A DNA stretch of 64,000 nucleotides from Notospermus geniculatus. Its lineage: Eukaryota > Nemertea > Pilidiophora > Heteronemertea > Lineidae. The notes under the pieces were generated by a model. That model did no database searches, was not told where the DNA came from, and saw nothing but the letters and a program-made list of their open reading frames with translations. Location of the stretch: contig NMRB01000270.1 in NCBI GenBank assembly GCA_002633025.1, positions 40,958 to 104,957 of the forward strand, given 5' to 3'. A program made the position numbers and the translations under genes. Positions 24,501 through 39,500 of this stretch are shown here, one piece after another (position 1 is the stretch's first letter; every line of letters starts with the position of its first letter).

Positions 24501-27500
24501 TCGGCAGAACAGTGGAAAACCAAGTGGCTGCTTCTTTGACGACTTGTGGGTTAAACCACGTTATGACTTGATGGCAAGTCTGTGAGTCTCTGTAAGCTAC
24601 TACTACTCAATCCCCTCTCCCGTATCCCGCTGCGCTCGTGGCCAGCGGCGCACGTTCGTCACTAAATCATCACTCGTTCACGGTCGAACAGCCCTGCGAA
24701 CCGTACATGTGTCATTAAACCATAACACACGCATTTACAGCTTGTAAACGAAAATTTGCGAAGATACCGTGATATGTTACACCGCTTATCACGAAAGGTT
24801 CGCTTCAGCGAGCATTTATCGAAGTGAAGAAACCGAGGCGTCAGCGCATGTCATCTTGTGACCAATGCATATCGAGAAAACATCAGAGGTAGATGGAGAG
24901 CTTAGCACGGAAATACCTGACGAAGTTTGCTTTGCTGCTCCCCGTATGTTGGATCGTGCGGTACGGTATCGAAGCAGATCATGCAGGACCACCGAGTGAG
25001 ATTCATGGATGAACGTTACTGTTGCATTCAGAAAGCACAACGGTGCTGTTGCTTTCAGAGCGCTCACCATTTTTTCGTGCGATGCGTCATTCGCATTGCA
25101 CCGCATAGCGTATCCTTTTTTCGCGCTTGCGGTGCGGAGACTCCTTCTGCTGCTGTAGTTTCGTCATGGCACTAAGAATGAACCTTAGATTAACCTTTAT
25201 CTCAAAGTATCCCGCGGTACTATCACATTTCCAAGCTGAAAATAGTCAAATTTGTCGTGTTGCTAAATACCGGGTTCAAGACCGAGAGATGCGACAATCT
25301 TTCTCAACGATAGCGTCATTAAACGCCTGATCATAGCAGTTCAGCCTTGCTTGAAAGACAGGGATAATTTGGCACAATTGCAAGCTACACTTGTAATTGC
25401 ACTCTTGTCTCGGAGGTGTCGAAATCGACAGGAAATGTGCCCGGAGCCACTCGGTGATTGCATCACGTTAGTCATTGGTGAGGTGCAATTTTAGCGTCTT
25501 TGGACGAGGCAAGGGGAAATTGCCCAGCCAATTGATCCTCACGGTGAGTTTCATTTTACAGTGGTGGAGAAATAAGTTCGGTGGGGCTCCACGCATGATA
25601 CAATATCAGATTCTCTGACGGCGGCTTATCTCCAAAAATTGTGACAACTTTGAGCATATTTCGTCATTTCCTGGCGATATAACGTCGCAAAATGAAGCTT
25701 TGAAGCATTTTTAGAAAGCGCTTCTTACTGAATACAGTCTTAAAGCGCTTTGCACTGGCCAGAAACCTTCGTGGGGCAGCTCATTCAGCGCATCACTTGA
25801 TCCTTTCAGATCAGTTGAGAACACAAAGTAGCGACTCAGCCGGGAATCGAACCCGCGAGACCGACGATCAACCACTACGTCACCGATTCGAATTTGTCGA
25901 TGTCGTATACCACCTCCCCCCCAAATTAAAAGAGGGCTTGGGACAGGTACACGTGTACCCCTGACACTGAGCTGTCAAGCCCAGACGACGCACCAGCCGC
26001 TCCATCATAATCTAGGCCCACATGAGATGAGGATGCTTCAACGCTGAATAGCATTTCATCCTCTCCGTATTCAGTGGGCGTAGCATATTGATTTTCCTGC
26101 GAGTCCTCCGAACAAAATAACACGACAGCCGATCCTGGGAAGGTGGATACATAGCGACGCGTCTACATAAAATAAACATCAAATTATTGACGGAGTAAAA
26201 AAGTATTTGGTCATTCCGGGAGAGGAAAGAGCCCTGGGTGGTAACTTTGGTGACGACATGCATGTATGGGTTGTAGCCAACATTTACTGTCCGTTCTTGC
26301 GCAACGGTGTGGCTATCGATGGTACCGTATACGTATATTTACATCGTTTTTTGTCCGTAAAAGCGTTCGCTGCTTATTTTTGCTTCCACAGTGTGGAAGC
26401 ATTCAGAGCATGCAACATTCTCATTTACAATGCGATAGAGTCGTGAAAATGAGAAATATGGGAGTTTCTCTTAACATATCGATATCAATTCAAAGCTTTG
26501 CGTCAGACTGGCCTCTCGCAGAGCTTCACGTGATAGCGCGACATCTGTGACGCGTGGTCGTCGCACGTTATTTCCGTTGCACTGCTTCCTACCCAGCCGT
26601 GCGTTCGCCGTGTTAGAAAGCAAAGTTAACTCGCGTTGTGAGAAAGCCAAACCACCCATTGTGACATCCCACTCATTAAGATCGTAATTAATTAGCCAGA
26701 GTCGTATCCCTTTGTAGATGATCGATTCCGAATCTGATTAGGATGATGCCAAACAACGATTAACTTCAATTCGGATGCTGTGACAACAATGTAAATTAAT
26801 TCACGTCTGACATGATCATCGGAGCGGTTAGGTGGACAATAAGAAAGATGAGGTTATTGATGGACGACTGGACAAGGGGCGGATAAAGGAAGCTTTCCAG
26901 CATCACCTCCTGGGTTCATAATCCAGATCACATCGTCCGAGTGATCGTGTTCATTGTGATCACATTGAAACAATCGACTCATCATTTCCTAACGTGTCAT
27001 TAAGCGTAAACCGCGAAGACTGGTAATTCTCTACACTGCATCCTGCCCCGGTGCATCAAGGAAGAGCCATGCTGCTTTTCACGGAGAAGTTATACATGAC
27101 ATCGTTACTTACTTATGCTAACACGCATCAACTGCGTGCGATGTTCAGAAGAAGCTGAATTCCATGGTCATTCGATGTTTTGCTGATCATTTCTATCTAC
27201 ATTTTGCATGTAATTGGTGAGATCGGATCTCGAGGAGACTGTCAAAGGCTGCAATGGCAAACTATTGGACCAAAACACCATTCTAATCATGCCACGACCA
27301 CACCGCACACTTGACCAACAAAACAGTGGAACATTTTGAACCTTGTTGCGATAATTTGTTATGTAAAACACAAAAGATGCCAAGTTTTGCACTGGTCAAC
27401 TATGAGGTTTAGTTGGAATCGACATCACATCCTTACATAACCTTCTATTGTGAAACCAACAAAGGCTGGACAAAGCTATAATTAGAACGTCAATCTTAAT

Positions 27501-30500
27501 CGCTGACAAAGGTATTGGATGTTCTCAGTGAGCCGGACGGCATGTGGTCAGCGCAGCTAAAACAAAGAAAGGACAGGGTGGAGGGGACAAAGCGAAGTCT
27601 TCATGCCGAACACAGTCCCTGGGGACAGGCCGTATATTCTGATGACTATACTGATAAACAGCATGCACTCTTTTCCACAGCGGGATGGGCCAGAAAAGTG
27701 TCTTTCTAACGATACGTAAAATGACATACAATAGGGAGTTTAAGAAATCAAACGATAAACGTTAACTTTACGACAACGTTATTTTTTGTACCCAAAATGC
27801 AATATATAATCTGGTGAATTCGCAGTATGAAAAATAACGTTGTCGTAAAGTTAACGTTTATCGTTTGATTTCTTAAGCTCCTTTTTGTCTTTCCAACGTA
27901 AAATGACATACAAATATGAATGCTATTGTCGACACTAAGCCACCATGGAGATAGACTGTTCTTTGGCCATGGAAACTTTTGAAGACTGAAATGAATCAAA
28001 CGAAACCCACATTTCAAAATCTCATTTTGGCTGAATTCACCTGGGCAGCCAGCACTGCCCAACAGTAGAGAATTGATGATATATCTATCTCGAGTCCGTC
28101 CCCATACATCACACTACCCGATGGGCCCGTTCCACATCACGAACCAGGCTGGCTGCAGCAACGGACGATTAAATTTAGATGGAGCATCAAACATTCAGAG
28201 TCCCAGGTGATTCGGCCGCGCGGCAACTTGATAGAATCTAAAGTGTGTTTATGATGGACCAACATTTTATAGATATTTAATGAAGATATCTCGATTCTGA
28301 TGTCCCTGAGGAGTGGTTAAGGCAAAACAGGCAATTTGTTGTGGTCGACCGATGCAGAATCATCTGTACATGTGCATTGTACAACTTACAGATACATGAT
28401 ACTTATTAATTATTCGTTATTCATTGTGTTTGATTTGATTATATCTGCACGGGGTTTGATATATTGTTCATGGAAGGTTGCTTCCATCTCATCAGCGTTG
28501 AGCTAAAGCCTCCATTTTTGCGCCATCGCGTTCGTTTCGGTAGAGGCTGCACTGAAACCGACGGTACAAATTTGACCACGGGTCCACGTAGTTGCTGGTG
28601 AATCAACAATGAGCTCGTCAGTCGACACCAATGCTATAGCTATACACTGACGGCATCCTCCCATAGCACGGCTTTGGTCTCGCTCCTCTTCATATACCAT
28701 ACTCGAGTGGATGAACAGGAGCGAGGTAAAACCCCTGCTGTGGGAGGATGCACTGACGGCAAGGTATGAGGTTGATTTTTTGCAGCAAGCGGGTTTGAAC
28801 CGCAACAAAACCTAAGCAGAGTGAGAAATAGCTGAAGGCGAAATTGTCTGTCGGTTAAATCCTCCATCAATGTGGTGGGGTGAATACAAATGCAGAGACG
28901 CAGGACACAATGGGGGATTAAACTCAGCGTTTACAACATGACAATGAGATTTTACTGGGGTCTCGGGTGGAAAAGGTAACGGTACACTCTCCTCCCGCGG
29001 CTGACGGGTGAGAACCAAGCGTGTGGTGAGGGTGAACGCCCGGCGCTGAGCCTGTGGTCGAAGTCAGGTAACACAATCAAGACCATAAATCACTATTAAC
29101 CATCGACTTATTGAATGGGTAGACAGACTCCCACACCCAGAGTGGAGTGCGAAATCATAAAAAAATCTCTACATTGTCGAATTAGCGTTCCCACATCTTG
29201 TAAAACCTCCATGCACCATTGCAGGAAACTGCGGCGATACCGCGGAGGAGAGTTCCGACCATTTTCATCATTTTCATCATTTTTCTGAGATTTTCGTGAT
29301 TTTGCGTTCGGCGAGAACACTCAGAGGTTCATGTTTACAAGGACCTTACTGCCACGTCACGGTGAGTGCACCTGTGACGCACTCCTATATCGGGAGTTGG
29401 TGGATAAAATATCGAAATACAATATCTGAGACGATGAGATGAACATGCGAGATGGACAGTTTCTGCCAGCTCCTCTATATCTGTGTTGACAAGACAAGAC
29501 GAGATTGGCAAATGTGGGGGTCTATTCATCGCGAAAGATCACGAATACAGTGTCACAATAGCGCCTACAGAGAAAGGTGCAGCCATCCCAGTGTGAACTT
29601 CACAACCTGAATGTACTGGCTCATATTTTAACTGTCATATAACATACTATCACGTCCTCAATGAAGTGACATTTACCGACACATTTACATGCCAAACATT
29701 TTTGAACTACAGTTGATGTTTCCAAGGAAAGTCTGATCATGGATGGTCGTGGCTGTTTTTGATAAATTTGTGCGAAAAATCTGTCTAAATCGGTGCATTC
29801 TTAAGAAAAGATTATCTAGGGGTCCTAAAAAGAACCTTTAGATGCTCGTTTGCTGTGAAACCATAGAACCCTCACTATAACGTTTGATGACAGAGCTTGC
29901 AATTGCAGGGAATTTCTCCTCTCACGAAGTAAGGGAACAAACGCGATATCTGCCTGTCGCGTCGCCCGATGGTGCGGGTAGAAAGAACACCCGCATCGGG
30001 AAGTTAGACGGGTGACATTCTGGAGGCGTCAACAGTTCTTGACAAAGGGTGAACTTCAATTGAAATACAGATGCTTCAGTTGAATGGTGCTGATTTGATT
30101 TTATCAAGCGCAAGGTGCCGAGCCAGTGCAAGAACAGACGACTGCACAAAACCATCCACGGCAAATTTGTCACAGTTTGAATAAAGTCATCAACCTGCGC
30201 TGAATCTATTTTTGGTATTGTGCAAATCCCCCCACCGCAAGAGGAAACATACCATGAGCGTAGCGGTTGGAAATTGCTGACCATCTGTGATGGTCGTCTG
30301 TTCACGTCTGTGCGCAAGCGACCCGCGTGCGCTGCCGCCTACAGCAATGAAAATCTAATCAGGCCTACCTTTTCTTGCTGTTGCTGCATCTGTTTCATCA
30401 ATATACTCCGCTTTTTATCCTTGCATCGTTTGTTTTGGAACCAAACTCGTATTACTCTCGGGCTCAGCCCTGTCATTTCAACTAGTTGTTCCTTCATCAA

Positions 30501-33500
30501 GGCATCAGGCCTTGGGTTTGCGTTATAACACGTTCGTAACGTATGAAGCTGTTTTTCATTCAAGACTGTCCGAACGCGTGTTGTCTTCTGTTCCGTTTTG
30601 TGCACGTGCGGCCGAATACCTCCCGATCTGCTGTTTGGCATCTGTTCGGCGTGTCCTGAAAGGGGAGAAAAATACAACCGTCAGAAAACTGTGCCGTAGA
30701 AAACTAGCTTGATGTGTAGGCCTAGTCGCTTGTGTCACGAGTCAAAGAAGGTGCAAGTCAAAGGAAACCAACAATGGTAAATTGCCCGTTGAGAGCCAAC
30801 TCACACTAAAAAAACTCTCATGTGGGGCAGCGCTTGTATAAGGCCTGCTTTCCATTGGCGCGTTTCCGTGCGCGGAAACGCTCGAAAGCATTGTTTGTTT
30901 CCGCTTCGTTGGTCACACGGCGCGGAAAAATACAATGCTTTCGAAGCGTTTCCGCGCACGGAAACGCGCCAATGGAAAGCAGGCCTAAAGCCTTGCGATG
31001 ATCTTACTGCCCATAACTCCTCGCATGGTGGGGTTAAGAGAGTATGGCGACAAACCATGGGTAGGATATGTCAGATTGCTGATGATAAAGGGTTAAGCTT
31101 AGCACAACACCGGCCAGGCTGCAGATGCCAAATTTGATCAGAGCGACATTAATCGACACCCAGTCATGACCCGAGGTTCATAAACACTAGGATCAGCTCA
31201 TTCCTAATTGTTTTAGCATCGATTTCAACTAAAGGCGAATTGCCTATAGTTAGTAATTGTCACGTCTGCTAGAAGCAACCATACCCTGTAGTACAACGCC
31301 AAGCAATATAATGTAATTGACGGATAATGTAGTTATGATTGTTTTTAATCCGATGAGGGAGGTTAGCAGGTCCTGTGCGGTCATAGAGACCAGATGCCTC
31401 GCGCCTAGGGATGTGACCGAGAGACAACCGTGGTGTGATTAGAAGATATGGCTCAGGGATACAGCGCTTCAAAACGCTGAAGGTAAACATCAGCGAATAC
31501 TGAAGTTCCTTATACTTAAGAGGTACAGAAATTCAAGTATCTAAAGCATGAAATGGTAATGTCTCATGTCTAACACGAAGACAGTTCTCGAACAGTAAAT
31601 AGTCCACAAATAGATAACTTCCTCCAAAAGGGTGTCAAAAGCACAAATTTCTCTTTTGTGACGCAAGTTATCAGAAAATCAAACGAAATGTTGAACTGTA
31701 AGAAGCTTTTAAGTTGTCCTATGCCGTATTGATCTCGTAATGATTCACCGACATTTTTAAAACGCGGCACTTATGATACCGTCGAGTACTTCCGCCGAGG
31801 CAATCTACTTCCGGTTTATGTAAATTCAAAACGTTTTGCTCTTTCACGCTCGTTATACCAAGGAGAAGAGTTCAATTTCAAATACAAATGGTGCCATTTT
31901 CAACTTGATTAGAAAGGAAGATTTTAGTGATGTACAGATCCATGTGACGTCATAAAAAATGGCGCCATGTGGATCTTCTTTGTGGAAGGAACATGTCAAT
32001 GGTTTTTTTTTGTTGAAGGAAGATGTCAATGGTGAGATATCAAAGCACCCATCTCCGTGAGTGGACCGACATTTTACCGACGTTTCTTCACAATGTCATC
32101 GGTATGAATGTCACAACAACACGGGGAAACCGCGCTGGAGATATCTCTGCCAGTGTGCGAATCGCGGCAAATCAAACGTGGAGAAAAGGAGATAGGCCTA
32201 GAGCAGTTCTGGGCCAACAATGGCTGCAAAAGCGCAGTAAGTTATGGGGGTCACAGCTAACGATAGACGGCAGCACACCCAAAGCAGGTCCACGGGATGT
32301 CACTTTCATTTCAATAGTTTTAACAAGCAGTGACACCTATTGAGGCAGTGAGCTGTGGTCCCCATTGTCCTTCAATGGTTATAAGGCGATATATCCACTA
32401 GTGATCCGTGGGTATGGGCGATAAAGGTAACAGCTGTATCATGTACTACCAAGTACAGTGTGGACTAGAGTTCAGATACTTCAACCAGCCATACCCCCGC
32501 GGATTTTTTGCGGAAACACTGCCTTTCGCCGTTGAGGGGAGCGCATGCGTTGTTTCGAGTCCAATCACAGCAAAAACAAGAGTAGCACTATATCCTGCTG
32601 ATGGTAGAATGCAGAATACGACTCGTCGGAATTTCTGCTGCCGATCTTTTCACTTCGTCTCCATTAAAATCACATTGATATTTCACCCGCATCGCTTGTT
32701 ATATCTTTGTCATTGGAAGCAAAGCAACCGAAGCCACCACAAAGTCTCATTGCTGGTGAATTGACGATCTTCATGTAACAAATGATGAATCCTTTGGTAT
32801 AGGAAACATGGACAATATTCCATAATCCATAAAACAGAACTACAAACACAAAATATTGATCAGTCGGCATGGCAAGAAAAACATCAAAGGCAAGCTAGGA
32901 AGCAGACGATGCCAAACCTCGCCCCAAGGGTTTGCATTATCATCTTCACGATGTCAGTTACATAGCGCTGTAACACCTGTGACGAGGTTGCCGATACAGC
33001 TTGCTGGTTTATCATCCTAATCCTATAAAGACAATGGAATCGAAGCTAAATTCGCCCTCTGTGGATCGGTGCGCTGAAATCTACATGGTTTGATATATCG
33101 TACGCGTTTAACATGCAGATGGATTCAACTTCTAAGCCGTTAAGCCTGTTCAACTCTAGCGCTGGTTCACAATTCGATTCGAAGTCGCTCTTGTCGAGCT
33201 CTGTCGAGGGCAGGTTCTTTGCTATGAGATGCTCTTTCCACAGACGCCGATTTCAGCAGTTTGTACATACCAATCCTCATACACGCGAGTTCAACTTCGC
33301 CTATCACATGCCTCTAGTGTACACTCAAGGTGACAGTACCCTTTATTGCTCACACGGTCTCCATTTATTTACCAGATTAATTTCATTTCTATATGCGGAA
33401 GAGTCAGGGAGACGGTGGTCCATTAGTGAATGAAACCCTTGAGATACCAGCGGGATCATGGAGTGACCAGATGGGGACGTGACCATGCATCTATCATCGC

Positions 33501-36500
33501 TTTCCTTTTGATATGCAGTGAAAATCTCTGTTATTTACTTCTGATCAATGGGAGAAATGCACACGCTGCACGCTGCATGATCCCGCCTCTTGGTACCAAT
33601 GTCTTTGGGACAGAGAGGGGAGAGGCAACCTAGATTAAACGGTGAGATTTGTAGCCGATATATTTTCGACGACGACCGGAAATGACATCAACAAAATGGC
33701 GGCGATCTCCCAGGCGCCATCTTGATTAGGACAACTAGAGGCAACTGGGGTGTGTGCAGCTTGATTTGCAACGAAAGCGAAGCCGTTGCGAGCTTTGCGA
33801 TTTACTTCGGCCAATTCCACCTTCCAACGTACAGTTCAATCCCAAGAAGGATTAACCACTCCTTCTATATCTCAGATACTATTTTGGTCAATGAGCCCGA
33901 GATCACACCACCAATACAAGCAAACCAGATTGTTTGTAATGAATATTTCACACACATTATTCATAGCTTTCTCCCTTGGAAATTTTACAGAAGAAGAAGA
34001 ACAAACAGAACTATAGACATCATTGCCAGAAAACTGACCATGTCCCGTGCTTTGGACGTGTATCCAGCTAAATTCAAATGAACTTTTTTCTTCTTGGTTT
34101 TACAGAAAGAAATCCCTTGTCTTTATTCATGAGGCAGTAAGTCAATAGACAGATCTCCCCCCGGGAGGGTGAAGTGTGCCAATGACAAGTTGACTGAGGT
34201 CCGATATAGTATCTTCGGATTTCTTAGTCTTAACGTAAATGACATGTTATACATAAGTACGCCTAGAGAGCAAATGAATTGATGGACTCTTCATGGATTC
34301 AAATTAGAATATGACATGTATGATGATCCATGATACGAGCACACGTAACCACCGACAGCTGCAACCTTATCTGGCGTCATGCGTCCATCCTTCAAATCCA
34401 AGTTCTACATGTACATTAGAATATCTCCCCCGAAGGTGCGTAGGCCGACCTACCGAGAGGGGGCAAAAGTGATGTCAGTACCATGCGGGACATGAAACCG
34501 TCACCCGGAAGATATTTGAAAGGATATGCTCGAGCCAATTTTCCCTTTCTGTCTACCTAAAAAAGATTATACATGTAGTGAAGTTTTCTCAGAGAAATAA
34601 CTTTTGACAACACCCGGCGCTACAATATCTCCTCTTGACACCGTTTAACAGATAATACTAATGGTGAGCCATGCCGAAAGGAAACAAGTTTTCCGGTCTC
34701 CAGAATCAATTAAGATATCATGATATGATTTTGATATCAAAGTGGACACCTGCTGATCATACATAGTGCTGGTTACAGGTAAACAGTTTGTCATACAACA
34801 AGTCCCTTTGAGAGCCACTGAGGCGTGGTGAATTTGACAAGAGATGAGAATTAACAATATGACATGGCTATTTTGATGATTCTATTTCCAGGTTTTACTC
34901 ATAAAATCCTGCTCGTTTAGGAGAGTTCCGTGAGAAGATGCATGACAGGTATTACTTAGAGTTAGTGAATGCTATTCGATGACATAACGTCAGATAATAC
35001 TATTCGATGATAACGTAAGATAATACTATTTGATGACATAACGTCAGAAAATACATGTACTATTCGATGACATAAAGTCATTTTATTCGATGGCATAACA
35101 ACGTCGTTAATGCTTAATATTCGATGGCATAACCTCAGTCAATACTATTCAATGACATAACGTCAGATAATACTCTTCGATGACATAACGTCAGGTAATA
35201 CTATTCGATGACATAACGTCAGGTAATACTATTCAATGACATAACGTCAGATAATACTCTTCGATGACATAACGTCAGGTAATACTATTCGATGACATAA
35301 CGTCAGGTAATACTATTCGATGACATAACGTCAAAAAAACACTATTCGGTGACGTAATGTCAGGTATTATTCGATGGCATGAAACGTTCTCTTGAACTGA
35401 GGCTGTGAAGAACTGCTTGGTAACCAGCGCAAAAGATATACAGCCGGAGAAACGAAGTTTTTTCGCCAAGACCTGACGGCAACATTGATACACAAGTCAG
35501 CCAGCGTTCCTTGCAGCCGGGGATGAGCACTCACATACACACGGCCATGTCAAGGACGATAACGCACATGTTCCTGGAGAAGACAGTATCCGTCCCCGTC
35601 TAAGACTAATCCCTTCCCGGATCCCTCTCCATCAAACGCTCAAGTACGACGAAGGGATCAATAAAATCGAAAAACACAAGAAAGTGATATCAAGGCATAT
35701 GCTGGGTGGGAGATCTTCAGGTTGTGTGCGAGGAGAGATGAGCGTATCATGTCTTAACTCTTTAGGATTGATTGGGCGTATTGTCTTGTGTCAGTGTGGA
35801 GTGGATTCTTCATTAGGGCCAAAGCCAAAGCCAAAGCATTGTTGGCCTAGTAAGTATGGATGAGAGACCATCCTCCATCTCATGTTCCTCAGTTGGACGG
35901 GGTCTTTTACTTGTCCTTGCCAAGGTACAAGGTGGAGGGACCACAGCTTACTGTCCCGTGTGAGGGACGTGAATTAATACACAAGGATGTTCAATCTTGC
36001 CTTTGTCGGCAAGGTCATTTTGTAGCCTATCTACAGACCGAGTGATGTTATGTCACGTTGTGGTCTGATTGTAAACTCCGCCATCTTTGGTGAGTATCAG
36101 CTAGCAGTCTTCCATTCAGCGAGTAACTGTACATACAGTGTACTTCAGTTGTTACTGGTCATCGAATTGATTCTTTTAACAAACTTAAGCGGACTGTTCC
36201 ATTGCTTTCCATTGAATTCCACTGCGATAATACATCATGTTCCTCTATATTGATGTTGCTGAGTGAAAGCGTCAATGATACGCTATCACCGCATGCTCCC
36301 CCGAGAAAAAAGAAGTTGACATTTTCATAAAAGCTCACCAGTGACCACATCTAACGCCACCACCACTAAAAACCATATTTTCCCGTGGTACGAAATGCCA
36401 TTAGCTAATTGATAGCCATGATTGAAGCTGTCAAAAGGTCGCCATGACATATTATAGCATGCAGAATCCTGCGTGCTTTCCGTGTACAATGGTGAGATTA

Positions 36501-39500
36501 ATCCAGCGTTTTGCTTCTGAGCGAATCAACGTTAGAAACAGTTTGTCCTCCGAATGGCGACCAAGTGATTTGGGTGGCGGATTTCATGCTTAGCAATGTT
36601 TTGTTGACAACTTTGAGTGTCTTTCATACGAGAAAATGAAGAGAACGACAGAACTTCTGAACATCAGTTGGGCTCTGTCATTCCAAAAGAGCAAATTGAG
36701 AAGGAGTCTTCGGTCATCCTAAGAAAGGTATCAGAACGGATTCAGGCTGGCACCTGTGCAGGTTTCCAACAGCTGTGTTTGCCAAGCTGCCAAAGGAATG
36801 GTTGCTTCTTATTACTGACATCTGACATCAGAATTTCTGAAGTTCCAGATGCAGTGTTGTCAAATATATTGGGGTTTCCAGCGTCAATTCTTTCTTGAAG
36901 CCTTTTGGTGGAGCCCGGTTGTACCATTGAATGAAAGGTGAACGAAACTGTTTTTCAGGGGAGCTCAGCCTTCCTTGGAAGTTCAAGAACTAGCTGGTAT
37001 AGGGTTGACGTTGTACGGTATGTCTGTAGTATCTCAAACACGCTTGAAGGATTTCAATGCAGAATGGATCGGACAGCAAAGCGAGGCGCTGTACAACTTG
37101 AGCAACATCAAAACCATGAGGGCCTAGCTTTTGTATTCTGGTCGTATATCTACATGTATTTTATGCACTGGCGTGTAAGAAGACATGGGTAGTTAAGTCT
37201 GAAGTAACAGCTGAAAAGGCAAACTGTGAGCATACAAGGATGTCATGTTCAACATGGTTAATCGTAAGTCAAGACAATGGTTTAATTTGTGATGGTTGGC
37301 CGATAGAGCCCTGCGATGTTGACGACGTGTCCCGTCTTTTGACAGTGCTTATCGTTACTGTGTATTTTGGTGATTTTCAGGTTGGTTAATCCCAAATGAC
37401 GTGAACGACACGTAAGCGTACAACAAAAGACAATAGCCTACTGATTGTTTTTGCGATTCTAAAATATTGCTACGCCATTGCTTTTTTGGCCAACAAGCAG
37501 ATCGGACCCAACTTGTCGGTCGCCTCCCTGTGTTTGCATGGGGGAAAGCCACCGTTGGAAATTTATTCCAGGCCGGTAGGATCAAGTGGGTAGCGAGCCA
37601 TCGAGCCCCTAGAATGAGGCGTATGGCGAAGCTGATGGATGAAGTGATAACGGGGTGGGAGCTTCCCGTATTTTTCAGCTGTCACTTGATGCAGAATATT
37701 CTTGTGTATTACGCTACTGATTCGACAGATTGAAACGTCCTTTACACTCCACGACATCCAAAACACATACCAGTGTTTTGCACAGCTTCGAGATTCCCTT
37801 GAAAGTCAGATTACAACGATTGGCTGACTTTTCCCGTCACGTTTTGGGAGGCAAGGAAACGCTACTCAATACGGCAGACGTCTGTTGTCATATTTTGCGT
37901 TTTTACCCCGATCTGGTCTTACTTTTTCGGAAGGTGAAGACTTCCGTATGTGCGGTATTCCGATGTTCGGCGTGTTATGCAGGAAATCAGGAAAAAGAAG
38001 CGATTTGAAAAGACGTGAATATTCGAGGTATAAGGTGTCGGTGGACGTGTCTGGTGGCACAAAATGTATTGGTTGTTACATCTGTCGGTATGTCGTGGAG
38101 AGAACTAGGCCTGGTTCGGCCAATAAAGCTCACGACTCGGCAGCAGCATGCCATGCGACACTGAGGCGGCTGTGATGTCGCCCATCAGTTGGATAGAAGT
38201 CCTTTAGGCCTAGATACCAGAGGGTAATGGCAGACTTCGCAACCCCAACGACTCGATAAACCCAACCAACATAAGATACAGGGACCTAAAACCGGTCGAC
38301 GTAACATGAAAGACATTAGGGAGTTTAAGAAATCAAACGATAAACGTTAACTTTCCGACAACGTTATTTTTCATACTGCGAATTCACCAGATTATATATT
38401 GCATTTTCGGTACAAAAAATAACGTTGTCGTAAAGTGAACGTTTATCGTTTGATTTCTTAAACTCCCTGATGACGTCCAACTTCGTGGGTCTACAAGTTG
38501 GGGAATATTCTTTCATATTCTGGTAAGGCGTTATGTTGATGTACCGTACGGAAGTTAAGCAGGAGATGGACTTTGTGACATAACAGTTGTTTTGGAATGT
38601 CATCTGTGGCGCGGCGGGTAGACGTCTGGAGAACTGCACTTGACAATGGCACACACAGTTTGTCTAGTGTCCCAGAATTTCATAGCCCTCAGAGCCGCTT
38701 ACAACACCACAACTCTAGCCTTGTATATTGTGAGATCTCGGGGATTATCTCGTCACGCCATCGGCACCGTATTACGCTTACTTTTTCAATGAATTCAAAA
38801 TGAATAGAAAGTGAGTTGAATTGCCGGAGACGATATTACAGTTGTATACCAACCACGGTGGCTTACCACTGGAAACTAAATGTTTTGACAATATAATTTG
38901 CCGGGCCGACATGGGAGATACCACTACTGCCCCCGGGACATAGTTACCCTCTTCTACGCTTTGTACACCAAAAACCATTGTGTATTTTATTATCATAACC
39001 AAATTCTTTTTGATAGTATTCGGATTCCGCGAACACAATCGAATGCGTGCAAAGACCACACTGACCTCAAATTGAAATAAAACGGCACATTGTGTGTTCT
39101 GCACGTTTTCCGGGCAAATTCGTCGGATTCGAGTGAGTGAATGAAATTCTCACGGTTTCCACAAAACCCCAGATATCTGATAGTGCAGCATGTTATTGTA
39201 ACAGTGGTGAATGCAGTCGTGCTGCGTGCAAGGAGAGCTCAACTGCAAATTATGTCGTCAGAACGCGGATGCGTCTCGATCTGACACATGAGCGATTAAG
39301 GTTGAGTGACCTTCACCTTTCCCTTCGCTGGAAGGTCATTACCCGTGACGTCACATCGAGCTACGCAATGAATGCTGTTTCTTGCTCGGTTCGAACTGTT
39401 TTATGTCATGATAGGCAACATGTATGTACGAAATCGTGAGTATGCGGTCTTACTACGGAGGCCTAGGCGTAGGCCTACATCGCGAAAAAAACATTTGGTG

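Larger units (their letters stand above)
18590..30368 (-). other. Islet intron 4 (11.8 kb)
   Basis: It starts GTAGGC and ends TTTTTCAG. Contents: MITE B copies 1 and 2, SINE copy 2, a foldback at 28645, a telomere-like repeat at 23838, and an AT-rich homeodomain-motif cluster around 26690-26880. The 163-codon minus-strand frame 22629-23120 has no recognised domain. Confidence 0.8.

Noticed and set aside
32219-32240. Possible first exon ATGGCTGCAAAAGCGCA before GTAAGT
   Set aside because: Only about six codons, no second exon found, and such strings are expected by chance.
34972-35381. CRISPR-like array
   Set aside because: Units are contiguous without unique spacers and the DNA is animal; it is a minisatellite.
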